DNA of 64,000 bases, from positions 108,906,141 to 108,970,140 of the forward strand of contig NC_079487.1 of NCBI RefSeq assembly GCF_020520425.1. Direction: 5' to 3'. Of this stretch, positions 21,472 through 33,303 are shown one piece after another. The position numbers were made by a program, and so were the translations under genes. The notes under the pieces are model-generated. The model searched no databases, had not been told where the DNA came from, and saw only the letters and a list, made by a program, of their open reading frames with translations. The DNA comes from Spinacia oleracea. Lineage: Eukaryota > Streptophyta > Magnoliopsida > Caryophyllales > Amaranthaceae. Position 1 is the stretch's first letter. Every line of letters starts with the position of its first letter.

Positions 21472-24448
21472 CTAAGCTGTACTCCCTGCAGGAGGGGACA
21501 CATTTGTCCATATAGCTATTACGCTGGCAAACAGCGCGGCGAGTATAAGCATTGCTGCAACTATCTTGTCCCATGCTGAAGAAATCCCATGAACATCCCT
21601 GTCATTTTTTACCAACAAAGAGCATTTATTTTCCATCAAAAAGTTGTAAAAAAAAACATTATATATTTATTCAGCATCTGAACCAGGTGATTTTATTGGT
21701 AAATGAAAGGTACCTTAGAATAATAGAGGACGGAAATATGAGGATGAGGCAAACAACAGTTGTGGAACCCAGTAGTTGGAAGCAATACCAAATGCTTGGT
21801 ATGGCGATTGCAATTCCATATGCAAGGGCTAGTGGTATAAATGTGATGCATAGGAACCTTGTAGTGTCTTTGTCTAAGTCAGGCTTGTTGTGAAAAAGGA
21901 GTTCATCTATATTGGCTCTCAAGCAGTAATTTATTAAAGGAAACACCAGCATCAGATGAACTGCATAACTTAATCGAACAATTCCGTTGATTACTAAACC
22001 AACCATAGTACCATGACCAATCTGGTCAAAGTTCACCAGCATGTCCGCGTCAATAGAATTCCCAAATAATAGATAACCGGAGAACCCAATGGAAAAATAA
22101 AATATAGTACAAATAACGAGCGATATCCTGATAGCCAACCTCATGTCAGAAGGCTCTCCAAGCTCCGCCCTAATTGGGTGAACTGCAAGAATTTGTAAAA
22201 TCAATCAATAACAATGCTGGCAGCAACTTCTTTAACAAGAATTATTGTTCTGTAATATAAATGTGAACACAGCCTCAAGTTGATCAGAAACTCGTGCCCA
22301 TCATATTCTAGAATTAAGCCTATGTATTATTAAGAATTAAACAATAATCTAATTTGGTAAATTGTGTTCTGTCAGTAGCGTATAGAACAAGAAGAGATCA
22401 AAACATATGTTATTAACTAGAAAACTAAAAACCTGATAGCAGAAAGACCCAGTATAGAACCAGGAGCAAATAAGAAAACTACAATCTTAACAACGTCATA
22501 GCATAGAGTTCAACATCCTTACCATTGATTTGGTATCCAAAAGCAGTCATAAAAACTGGGATGGTGGTAAAAAGGCTGAGGACAGATCCTTGAATGGAAA
22601 AATCCGGCATTAGCCTCAGATTTTGTGATTTTCCTTCCAACAGTGCTTCTATTGCCATTACTAAGGATATGACAACAAACACCAAGGCAAGGATAATGGC
22701 TAATAATGAAGTGTGCCTAAGTGAATCTGAATCAGCAAAATATGAAGATGGTAAGTATTTGAAATAAGTAAAAACACAAAAAATCATAAGAAAGCATCAA
22801 AGATTTAATCCTCATCGCTAATTGAGGAGCCTTGGAAAATTTGAAGTACTGACCTACACGACGAAACAACACCAATGGGAGGATAACAAGAAGCAGAACA
22901 AAGAGAATTGCAAAGGCACGCGAAGTCCACCAGTAAAACCCAAACCATTCTTGTAGTAGTCCAGTGTGTATGGTGTTCCCAGACATGGTTCCTGAAAGCA
23001 CGTCCCCTGAAACAAAACGAAACAAAAAATAATTGGGAGTTAGTCACATGTAAAACTGAAATCCTACAGTTTCAGGGGATGGCAACTTATTCGGCCACAA
23101 CCACAAAACTATCATTGGTTATGAGAACACGCCATTAGCATTCGAGATTAAGGAAGTTTTTTTGTTATACAGTTGCATTAAAATTTACATTCAAAATTCT
23201 AACTTTATTTTCAACTCTATGAAATGTCCCAAAAGAGCAGAACTCATATACAGTTGGACGAAGTGTTTCTTTGGCTCCTTTTACCCCATGTTTGGCAGGC
23301 TCATGAAAAAAAGTGGATTAACTCTAGGACGACCACACAGTTCAGTACAATCAAACAGAGACAGACATGGACCTCCTTGCCCACAAACCATCAAAAACTA
23401 GGCAAGTTGAATGAAAATTAACTACAAATTCACTTCACCCTCAAAACTCCGTAATTAATCGGATTATGATGGTTATAATATCCATATAAGCACCACACGC
23501 ACTACTTGTAGCCTAATAGTTCAAGCATTGATACAAGAACTGTACTCCAATAAATTGAAATTAGAAAACCAGTCAGGATAGCTAAGAAATCTGCCAATCT
23601 CATGTTATTGGTTCATGAAGAGTCACAACTATCACAATTCACAAGAGTAATACTCCGTATGTTATAAACAGGTTCCAAATCAAGTCTTGGTTAGGAATTC
23701 AATGGACTTGAGCTCATATCAGACCCCTACATATCCAAGTGTCAAACTCGGCTAATTTACAAATCATGTACTCCATATTTGGTTCCCTACAGGTGCTTGA
23801 GGTAGTAAAATTAAGAGTTCATTTGAGCAACATGATATTTACATTTATGATTCGATTCGGGTGCTTGATAACATGGGGTTGGAAACCCTAAAAAAAATCA
23901 AAAAATTGTTTTTTATGCAATTTGCATCCCTAGTGATTAACCAAGTTCATCAGTTTTCAACTACAGATTCAAATAAACTTACAAACATACAACAAATTGA
24001 TAATCTAGAAACTGATGATATAAGAAACCAGAAAGAAAGGAAGAAGAAAAAAATCCAACTTACCCATAATTATGAGGTAGATGATGAGGCACCCAAAACT
24101 AGTAATCATAACACAAATTTGCAAAGCAAGAGAGCCAAGTCTTCCAAAAGATTCTCCCATTAAACCAGCATAAGTAGTTGACTTTCCAGAATGAGTATAC
24201 CTTAACATGAACTCTCCAGTAACATCTCCCATAATAGCAACAACAACAAGAACAAACAAAGCTGGAAAAACACCCAAAACCTTAAAAGTTGCAGGGATTG
24301 ACATGATTCCTGCACCAATCATGGTGGTTGATATGTTGAAAACTGCACTTGCAAGGGTTGCTCCTTTTTTAGCAGATGCATCAACTGGTGATTGAATATC
24401 CTGCAGAAATGGAATTCCTGCCTCTGTATCTCTCTCTTCTCCCTTCAT
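21472..24448 (-). CDS. AVT6: AVT6-type amino-acid transporter, paralogue 2
   Basis: Second AAAP/AVT6 transporter in the same orientation, about 6.3 kb upstream of the first. Exons are 24448-24064, 23006-22854, 22726-22523, 22182-21714 and 21598-21472, 1338 nt or 445 aa. Exons 2 and 3 have exactly the same lengths as in paralogue 1 (153 and 204 nt) and all intron phases agree, showing descent from a duplication. Family signatures are SAVFNISTTMIGAGIMSIP, LLQEWFGFYWW, TTIPVFMTAFGYQING and VHPIRAELGEPSD, followed by the last membrane helices and a PPAGSTA end. About 11 membrane segments are expected, acting in an endomembrane, probably the tonoplast. Exon 4 is 12 nt longer than in paralogue 1. 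A TATAAAAA lies 107-114 bp upstream of the ATG. No break is seen. Confidence 0.93.
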
Positions 24449-24554
24449 TCTTGCTTCTTCTTCTCCTTTTGCTTCTTTTTTTTTTTTGATGGTTTTTTTT
24501 GGGGTTAAAAAATGGAGTTTGAACTTTGAAGCAAAGTTTGTGATGTTGCCCCTC

Positions 24555-24562
24555 TTTTTATA
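24555..24562 (-). promoter_or_regulatory. TATA box of the second AVT6 gene
   Basis: TATAAAAA on the minus strand, 107-114 bp upstream of the start codon, followed by a CT/TC-rich leader. Position and sequence suit a plant core promoter. Confidence 0.6.
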
Positions 24563-24762
24563 CTAGATTCTCTGCCTGCATATATGATGGAGAAAGATTG
24601 AAAAAATAAAAAGTTGTTAACCAATTAATCTAGATCTTGCAGAATGGATAAAGTCCAGTCCGGCACACCTCTATTATATGATTAAATCCAATTATCCACA
24701 CAAGAATGGAAATTTTGTTATGTTTGGTCAAGGAAAAGCGGTTTCTTTTTGTTTATTTTAAA

Positions 24763-26407
24763 CGGATTTTTCATGAAATACCCCTCAATTTTCACGAAAT
24801 TCACCAAATGCCCCTCGACTTTCAGAAATTCACCAAATGCCCCTCACAAATGACTTAATACCCTAACTACCCTTACACTTAACGGACGTTAAGTCTCCGT
24901 TAGCACGACTTTACTAATTTGCCCTTATTTTGCTTTTGGGAGCCTTAACCTTTCCCTACCACTGCTGACTGCTACTCTCTTAATTAACTGCATCCTCAAC
25001 TGCTCCTCTCTCTCTCCCCCTTGTTCTTCCTCATTCATCAACCTTATCTGCATCCATTAATCACCGGAAAACACCCAAAAACTTCTGAATATTTTTGATA
25101 AATTCGGCAGTCCGGTCTTCAATTATTCCTCAAAGCAAAATCAATTCATTTGAAACCCAAACCCAACAACAAACTTCTGTAAAACCCATGTTTAATCCCC
25201 CTATTTGCTTCAGAAATTATTTTATGATTCATGGCGATTTTCTTGGGGGTTTCAGGAATTGCGGTTGGAGGCTCAGAAATGGGTTTAGGGGTGACAAGAG
25301 GAGTGAGGAAGACGGTGTATGGGCCGATCTTACCTATCGACGGTGGCGGATGCGGTGGATTTGTTGGGTCTTTAGTGTTGGCCATTTCCCGGTCTTACCT
25401 ATTCACAATGGTGAGATGGTGGTCGATCTTACAATTGCTGAATCCCAATTTTTACTTCTTATTTCACAAATCTGAACAACATTTGAACTAGGAGCATGTA
25501 AATTAAGACCTTCCCATTTTTTGGCTTTTGGTTCCTTGCACAACTCGAGGCAACTATGGATAAATAGGATTGAATCTACAGGTGTACTTTAATTTGCAGC
25601 GGAAAGATTTTAGTTGTGTATTTAGTTTTAGGAGCATAAATGAATTTTTATTTAGTCTGTAGGTACTTTGATCAAGATCCTGACTCATGGGTCTTGACAA
25701 TTTTTTTTTTTTTAATAATTTGTTCCTTTTATTCCATTAATCAAAGTCACACTAGCATTACAGTGATTGGTTTCATAACAACTAAAAACATGACAACACC
25801 TTAAAAGAAAAATGGAATATGGAGTTTAGCAGCTTGAGAGATGTTGAGGGGGGTTACTACATCCATGCGAAAATGTTGTGGTTGCTGGGCTATACATCTG
25901 GACCTCCCTAAACCTTCCGGCAATAGGATTTACATAGGTGCTATTGAGGGTGTATCATAAAGTAGCTTAAACTCTGTTTTAACATCTAGTGTATTTGGTT
26001 TGTAATTGAATGATCTTGGTTATTCACATCAATATAAGGCACTAATACTCTCTAGTCCAAGACAAAAAAAATGATATAGGTAATTGGGAGAGAAAGAGTT
26101 AGAACTTGGGCCTAAACCATATAGGAGGAGAAACTTGGGCATAAATGATTGCGCATCATAATTGATCTTTAAAAATATAAGTATTTGGTGAATTATTTTT
26201 CAACTAAGGGGTATTTGGTGAAATTAGTATTATAAAAGGGGTATTTGGTGAATTTGAAAAGTTGGCTAACGGAGCACTAACGGCGCGTCATTAGTAAGGG
26301 TAGTTTGGGTATTATATTAAAGGTGAGGGGCATTTGGTGAATTTCTGAAAGTCGAGGGGCATTTGGTGAATTTCGTGAAAATTGAGGGGTATTTCATGAA
26401 AAATCCG
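24763..26407. mobile_element. Mutator-type long-TIR element with perfect 9-bp duplication
   Basis: A 1.65-kb element starting CGGATTTTTCATGAAATACC and ending with the inverse, flanked by exact TATTTTAAA (24754-24762 and 26408-26416). The arms (about 24763-24930 and 26185-26407) each contain tandem ATTCACCAAATGCCCCT-type subrepeats and a CGTTAG block. The same architecture occurs at 9090-10134, so the two belong to one broad family. The interior has a relatively GC-rich, gene-like stretch (about 25000-25480) without recognisable domains. Confidence 0.92.
25231..25491 (+). other. Unrecognised open frame inside the Mutator-type element
   Basis: An ATG-initiated 86-codon frame, Gly-rich in its first half (VSGIAVGGSEMG, later DGGGCGGFVGSL), preceded by a pyrimidine-rich leader-like stretch. 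Overlapping open frames exist in the other phases and on the opposite strand, so coding is not established. It may be a captured host gene fragment. No family is recognised. Confidence 0.25.
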
Positions 26408-26416
26408 TATTTTAAA

Positions 26417-28466
26417 TTATATCTCAATTCTCGAGTCTTTCCGTAATAAGCAACAAGTGTATCGTATACTACATGTTTACCAGTTTACAACATGTCCAGT
26501 CGTTCTGCATATTTAGTAGTGGACATTTACTTAATCTAGTATGATTAAATGTTTTGTAAAAATTACGGAGTACAACTATTGTATACCGAGGACATGTTTT
26601 GTCAATTAAGATGTTTTTAAGCTTCTAAAACCAGCCATTTAACACTAACACAATTAAAGAAAACAAGCTAAACTATTAGCAACCTACAAGAAGCAAATGA
26701 ACATCATACTCAATAGGTGGAATTAGGGACTTGTTTAATTTGGGTTCTTAACCTTTAATGGAAGTTTCCTTTTTTTGGGGTCAAATAATGGAAGTTTCCT
26801 GAATTTAGAAGTTTCTCTAGTAACATAATTCCATAAAGCCATGGGATGCTTGCCTAAGGATAGTAGTACACCCAAAAACATGGTACACTACTTCAGCAAA
26901 CTAACATGTTCTTTCACCCGTGATTTATTCTGCAAATAAACATGTTTCTTATGAAATCAATTGCATCCACATGGCTGTTTCGTGCCATTATCAAATAAAA
27001 AAAGCATGTTCCATGAACTTTCCTCTACATAGGTAAGTTAAGTATTTGCCGTTTTATGACTTCTTAGGTACTCCATAATTGATTTAAGCTCTTCAACAAA
27101 CTAAATAAAGGCTCGGATTATGAACTTCCTAGAAAAGAGTCGCGCCAAAATATCATGATACGAAACGTAACCTACTACTTGCAAAGTTGCAAGTTGCAAT
27201 AATGAGAGGAAATGTTTATTTTGCTACAAGTACAAAATACGGAGTACACATCAATCAAACAACCGAAAACGACTCAACTCCTTTTCAATATATGACCTAC
27301 AGGCTACAATTAGCTGGCTTGAGCCCTAAACCCCAATCACATCACGAATCCTGAAGTTCTACATACTTCAACAGAAAATTCAAAGTACAAGTAATTAGTA
27401 AAAGCGACTAATTAAAAGTGTATCAAAACAATTTAAACTCTTATTAATTAACATTTAATTAAGATGATACCTGGCTGTGTTACTTGATTAAGACTTTTCT
27501 CCTGGATGATGATCGATTGTAGATGACAAAACAAGCATAATAATATAAGAAATTAATCGAGAATTCTCAATTTTTATTGTGGTTAGGAAATGTAACACAA
27601 CACCACATATGCTCAATTGCCCAACGAATGTTACTGGGGGAAACACAGAAAGAGATTATTAGAAATTAAGCTAATAAAATTGCATTTCTCATCTGTGTTT
27701 CGACGCCAATTGGGGAAATCGGGTTGGGGATATGATTCGATTGAGGGCAAATCGAAACCAATTAATTAATGAACTGGCTCTTGCTGGCCAATTGGCCATG
27801 ATAACTTATTAGGGTTCTTCATTTCCTTTAAATTTTGTTTTCCCGTCTTTTTTTAGACTCTCCATCCACTTTGTCACACTATATTCGAAAGCCATTATAA
27901 AAAGTAAAAAAAAAGTAAAAGTATTCTATAAAGGAAACGTTAATCTTCCAAAAAAAAAAAAAAATCACTTAATACAAAATAGAATCTTATACTCCGGTAT
28001 TTTTATTTTTCATTTTAATTTTTAGAAAATCTATTATGGAAACTTTGAAGGAGGAAAACAAATTTTGACTTAGTTATAAACAATTGTTACCTTTGTTCCA
28101 TACTAATCTTTATCATTACTATTTAAACAAATATTAAAATAGAAGTGGGAGACTGAGAGTGATAGAAGTGGGAGTGTTTGTATAAATGTGAGTGAATATA
28201 ATATAACATAAATTCTTATTTACAAGTGGTGTGTACAATATAAACAATTTTGTTTTTACATAAACAAGTTATTACGAAGGGTTCTTAACACAAATATAAT
28301 TGACATGTGTTCTATTCCGGCCCAAAAATGACAGATTGGGGATACATACTCCGTATAAATATCTTCTTTTTCTTGTCCCAAATTCTTATAGGAGTAACAT
28401 GCATAAAAAACCATTATGACAAGCGTTTTGGAAATAAAATAAATGTCAATATTTTTTTTGTCTCAA
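26417..28466. other. Two-kilobase intergenic stretch, no gene recognised
   Basis: AT-rich DNA. The part around 27450-27850 is less repetitive and contains CCAATTGGCC- and AATTAATTAA-type palindromes but no supported reading frame. TGTACAATATAAAC near 28230 resembles the ends of the palindromic MITE at 20488. A poly(A) tract lies at about 27950-27963. Confidence 0.4.
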
Positions 28467-28869
28467 CTAGTTCTATACTATATTGGGTCTCGTGCACGCA
28501 CGGATATTTTTTTTAAAAAAAATATAGTACGTTTTTCATTTTCTTATAAAATATTTGAGTAACAAAATATTTGTTCAAAAATAAAGTGGTAATAGTACAG
28601 ATTTTCAAATGATTAATAAAGTTAGGATATATTTTATGATTCTACAAATACTCAGTATTGTTTTTAAGAAATAAAATTACATCTGAAAATTTATATTGGA
28701 GATCAAATAAATAGAGAATGATAAAATTTGAGTCAAATATATTGAATCTTTTCCACAAAAAATTAATGAAATAATAAATGAATAAAAAGGGAAACAAATT
28801 CGGGATTTTTTTTTTACTAGGGAGTGACATGTGTCATTCTTAGTGTTTGTTTTAGTAGAAAGTAATAGT
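28467..28869 (-). mobile_element. Helitron-like element 2, degenerate
   Basis: On the minus strand it ends CTAG (28467-28470, followed by T), preceded by a CGTGCGTGCACG hairpin. Near its start it has CTATTACTTTCTACTAAAAC and an AATGACACATGTCACT palindrome, matching element 3. The expected initial TC appears as AC, so one terminal base has changed. Non-coding. Confidence 0.65.
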
Positions 28870-28901
28870 TGTTCTCAAATTTATTTTTTACTTTTTCTTT
28901 A

Positions 28902-29280
28902 GGTTAAATTGCTTTTTACCACCTAAAAAAATTAACAAATTATTTTTTACCACCTAAAAAAAAATTGTTTTTTACCATCTAAAAATAAAATAAAATTTGT
29001 TTTTTACCACCTCTTAACTACAAAATGGATTAAAACATTATGTGAATTAATGGGAAATAAGGGAAAATGGTAGCTTATAGCATGAAAATCGTGGAAGAAG
29101 AGAAGGAAATAAAAAAATATAGTCGGTGAAATGGATTCGCATAACGTTTCCTTGCATTTTCGGTTAAGAGGTGGTAAAAAACAATTTTTTTATTTTTAGA
29201 TGGTAAAAGACAACGTTTATTTTTTTAGGTGGTAAAAAATAATTTGTCAATTTTTTTAGGTGGTAAAAAACAATTTAACC
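28902..29280. mobile_element. Mutator-type MITE with ACCACCT subrepeats, perfect 9-bp duplication
   Basis: A 379-bp element with inverted repeats of about 120 bp. Each arm holds four tandem TTTTTTACCACCTAAAAA-like units (one variant reads ACCATCT). It is flanked by exact TTTTCTTTA (28893-28901 and 29281-29289). It begins GGTTAAATTG and ends CAATTTAACC. Non-coding. Confidence 0.93.
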
Positions 29281-29485
29281 TTTTCTTTATCTCAATTTTT
29301 TAAAGCCACCCTCGTAAGTCACTATAAAAACTCTTTCAATACAAATGGAAAAACCACGATTGCTCGATAATTGTATTTTTTTTAATAAAACAAAACTATA
29401 ATCTCATATAGACCACAAAAAATAATTATTAGTAATAACGAAGGCAAGAGTTCCCCGGTTATGGATCGTTCCTTCAGTTGAATTA

Positions 29486-30764
29486 CTAGTTTAGGGCCCG
29501 TGCAACGCACTGCTACTACTAAAAGAATTTATTATTTTAATAGTAACTAAAAGACTTGCGATATTAGGAAAACATGAAAGTAAAAAGGATATATGAAAAA
29601 GTATAAATTCAAAGTTATGTAAAAATAATATTCAAATGAACTAAATTTGCATATTACTATGCAAAGTTAAAAATTATAGTCGTTTACTTGTATGTAGAAC
29701 GATCTAACAACGTTAACCAAACCCGAATGACTCAAGATTAATGTTCGAAAAGACCCGAGCATAACCGAGTTAGTCAAATACAACATATTTTGAATTGAGT
29801 AAAATCTTGATAAATAAACTTATATGTTAGTCTACTTACCATGTATTATTATTTTACTTAATATTCTTACTTACCAGTTACCATGTATTATATTATTAAT
29901 AGTAGACTAACATTAGAAGTTCATTTATCAATATTTTTTATATTTTTATCACACTAAAAAGTTATAATATTACATAAATAAAAGGATTTTTTGGTATTTA
30001 CTACCTTAAAAATACACCACTTTTGTATTTACTACCTTATGAAAATTTTATTTTAAATTACTACCTTTAAGTTCCATTTTTTTTGTATTCACTACCATTT
30101 TATAATTTTCTCATTTTAAAATTGAGATATCTCTTTCGTTTCTTAATCATTTTAAGTGATTCAAAGCCCATTCTTCTCATTTATATGTAAGGATTCCATA
30201 GGGATCTTAACTTTTAACATTTCGTACAAGTTTAAACAAATTAAATATTATTTTTAAAATTTTAAAATATTTATGAATTATCAAACGAATTTATTTGAAA
30301 TGACATTCTCAATGAAATCCCTATAGAAAAAGGAAAATAATGAACTTCGAATCACTTTAAACGATTAAGAAACGAAAGAGATATCTTAATTTTAAAATGA
30401 GAAAACTGTAAAGTGGTAGTAAATAAAAAAAATCTGGAAGTTTAAGATAGTAATTTAAAATAAAAATTTCATAAGGTAGTAAATACAAAAGTGGTGTATT
30501 TTAAAGGTAGTAAATACCAAAATTTCCTAAATAAAATTATATCATAAAGGAAAAAATAATATTAATTTAGCTTTCCTCCAATAATATATTATGCAGTACA
30601 CATCCATGGTAATTAAAAGATATTTTTATCTTAGTTTCCTAAAAAAACGTAATGTAACTTATTTATTTTAAAGTAAAAAATAAAAAAATATTTTGGCGGG
30701 AAAAAATCGCACCAGGAAATGACACGTGTCATTCCCAGTGTCTCTTTTAGTATATAGTAATAGA
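29486..30764 (-). mobile_element. Helitron-like element 3, interrupted
   Basis: Canonical on the minus strand: A|TCTATTACTATATACT at the 5' end (30764) and CTAG|T at the 3' end (29486). It has a GTGCGTTGCAC hairpin and GGGCCC close to the 3' end, and a TGACACGTGTCA palindrome near the 5' end. Total 1279 bp, of which 29984-30527 plus a 9-bp duplication is a later Mutator-type insertion. No Rep/helicase sequence, so non-autonomous. Confidence 0.82.
29984..30527. mobile_element. Foldback Mutator-type MITE nested in Helitron
   Basis: A 544-bp element with arms of about 190 bp. It starts GGATTTTTTGGTATTTACTA and ends with the inverse, and arms contain repeated TTTACTACCTT units plus ATATCTCTTTCGTTTCTTAA. 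It is flanked by exact TAAATAAAA (29975-29983 and 30528-30536). The arms make up most of the element, so a transcript would fold into a long hairpin. Confidence 0.93.
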
Positions 30765-31317
30765 TTCTTAGGTGGACCTAGTCCACAACAATATTATTGT
30801 GGACCCAAAGGCAATAGTTTATTCTAGAGTTCCACCCAGTCAATCTCCATGATTAGCGAGCAAAGCAGGTATTTTTTCGTAAATAACTTGTCAAAATATG
30901 CAATTTAAATATTAAATATACAATATCTTTTTATATTAAAATTATTACTTTTTTTTAATATCAAATAATAGACTGTACATTGCAATTTTTAGATTGTATG
31001 TTTGTTCATCATAATTACGAGAATGACACTTGATATGTCAATTAAGGAGATTGTTTAAAAATTTCTCTCTACTCTATCACCAATTTTACATATATAATGA
31101 CCTTTATAGTTCACATAGTGACTATAATAAACTAACTATGATTTTTCTCAGAAATATTAACAATTTTTTAATCAAAGTAACCCTACATTTTTAAAAGAGA
31201 ATCGTGACTTAAAATTACGTTATTCAACCACAAATGCTAACGACACCAATTTCATAAAAAATTTATATTGATTCTAATAAACACGTCAAAATAAATTAAT
31301 TAGAATCAAGTTGTTAA
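30765..31317. other. AT-rich intergenic DNA
   Basis: Starts with GTGGACCTAGTCCAC, a 15-bp palindrome with an unpaired central base, followed by an imperfect ACAATATTATTGT palindrome. The rest is AT-rich and featureless. Confidence 0.45.
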
Positions 31318-31325
31318 CTTTCTTA

Positions 31326-31943
31326 TAGAGTTGATCAACATGGGCCCGACCCGAAAATTAACGGGTTTGGGCAAAATATTTCAGCCCGGTTCCGGGCCCC
31401 GTCCGAAACTTTTAAGTTTTTTGGGGGTTTTGGACAACCTAAAATAACAATTTTAGTTACTCCCTTCGTCCCTTAATACTCGCACCGGTCAGAGTTTAAG
31501 ACATTTGAATTGACTTATTAAATTAATGGGTGTTAGTTGATAGTGGGGTATTTTTTTAATATAGTTAGTGGGAAATGTGTAAGGGGTGAGGAGTGGTGAG
31601 TTGGGGTGTGGATTTTTAAATGATTTTTTGTAAGAAGTAGGGGTGTATGTGGGGTATTAGGTAAGTGTGAGAAATAATATAATATTGGTAAAGATTTTCA
31701 TTTATAGAAGTGGTGCAAGTATTAAGGGACGACCCAAAAAGAAAAGCGGTGCGAGTATTAAGGGACGGAGGGAGTATAAATTTGGCCCAACCCAAAAATG
31801 GCCCGAAAAGCCCGCTATTTTGGCCCTAAATAACGGGTTTTGGGCACACAAAATTGGCCTGAAGCTTGGCACAACCCGGTCCGACATAATGGGCAGATTT
31901 TTACGCTCGCGGCCCGTCCAGGCCCGCTTTTTGTTCAGGTCTA
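31326..31943. mobile_element. hAT-like element interrupted by a Stowaway MITE
   Basis: Begins TAGAGTTGATCAACATGGGC and ends TTTTTGTTCAGGTCTA (degenerate inverted repeat). It is flanked by CTTTCTTA (31318-31325) and CTTTTTTA (31944-31951), 7 of 8 bp. It is rich in GGCCCG and CGGGCC motifs and is split by a 315-bp Stowaway element. Confidence 0.7.
31460..31774. mobile_element. Stowaway-type MITE 3
   Basis: Left end CTCCCTTCGTCCCTTAATAC, right end GTATTAAGGGACGGAGGGAG, nearly perfect inverted repeats flanked by TA (31458-31459 and 31775-31776). It is 315 bp long and nested in a hAT-like element. Confidence 0.92.
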
Positions 31944-32074
31944 CTTTTTTAGACATGTTCTACAATGAATTTAGCGTGTGCTAGGTCCATTTAAGAATTA
32001 GCGCCTTGTAGATATTTATTCCATTTAATTGGGTTTGCTAAATGCACAAGTAGTTCATCATTTTTTGTAATTGA

Positions 32075-32185
32075 CAAAAAAATTTGGAGTGCAAATGAGC
32101 CATAGTGGCGGAGATGAGAATCTATCCCAGGATCACTTGGAACCGGGAGGGAAGCTCTAACCAACTGAGCTACCCCTACTCTCAC
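32075..32185 (-). mobile_element. tRNA-derived SINE fragment or degenerate tRNA
   Basis: On the minus strand, TAGCTCAGTTGG (A box, 32161-32172) is followed 33 bp later by GGATAGATTCTC (B-box-like, 32116-32127), the internal Pol III promoter layout. The D-arm GCTC/GAGC pairs, but no matching 7-bp acceptor stem is present, so an intact tRNA is unlikely. A T-rich 3' tail around 32080 fits a plant SINE. A target duplication was not found. Confidence 0.45.
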
Positions 32186-33303
32186 ATTATTATATATATG
32201 CAAGTTGTGCTAACATTTTATGTTTAACATTTTATGTTGTTAAATTAATATTTTTGATGCAATATTTAGTACTTGCTCCCTTTGTCCCTTTAGGTAGTGT
32301 TTGGTTATCTTGAATTCATTTGAATTACTGGATTTCAAATGTGAAAATTGAAATTCTGAAATTGAATTCCAAATTAAGTGTTTGGCAAATGCTAATAATT
32401 TGAATTCCGAAATTTCAATTCCACCAGTGTTTAGCAAGTGTGGTATTTCTATTCATATTTTTTTGAACTATTCATTTCAGCTTTAGTCCATATAAAAAAT
32501 CAGATCCACAACAATGCTGCCAAAAAAAGTTCCACAATAGTTGCAGAGTATACTCCAATATAATTACAATTTGATATAAAATTTCACGTGGACCTAGAAA
32601 TTGAAAAAAGAAATTGTAAAAAACAAAGAAACGTGATTCATTGTTTTTTACATAACAATTAACCAATTGTGATCGACATCACATACTATTGCTACTTTTT
32701 CTCATACCAAAAGGGATTTGATTTAATTGAAAATAAGGATAAATGAATTAGCAAACTGAACAATTAAATTAGGGACGCATAACCGCCATTAGCTTCGGTT
32801 GTGAAGAAACGTCGACATCAGGATCTAACATTAGCGAAGAACGATCACTAATCGATCTCTTCATCTGTGGTTGCCTTCTATGGTGCTGAAGTGGCGGATG
32901 TGGTGGATGTGAGGGTTATGTAGGTGATAGTCTTGAACGCGTTCGTTGAGCAGGAAGATAAGGAGTCGGAGGTGGGGGTGGTGGTGGCGGCGACGGCGAC
33001 GGTGGAGTCTTAGAACTTAGTGGAGAGGTCACAAAAATGGTGGTTATGGTCGTTGAACTGTGAGAGTTGAGGCGGCGGTTACGGAGGTGAGTGAAGAAGA
33101 AAGTTGATTGCAAGAGAGGGGAGAGAGTGGTGGAGATCAGGTGGTGGTGGCGGCGGTGGAGTCTTACAACTTGGCGGAGAGAAAAGTCTCTGGCTTCGAG
33201 AGGAGAGAGAAAGCAATTTGAGGATGAAGTAAGGATTTGAAATGATGGCATCTGACTTGGAATTTCAAATCCATTAATGTGGAGTTATTTCTTTATTGGT
33301 TTG

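Noticed and set aside
32116-32172. Functional tRNA gene
   Set aside because: A and B boxes are present but the acceptor stem does not pair, so a SINE or tRNA fossil is more likely.
32916-33251. Pro/Ser/Arg-rich 111-codon minus-strand frame
   Set aside because: Low complexity, inside a split TIR element, and beginning close to the LTR insertion; no family recognised.
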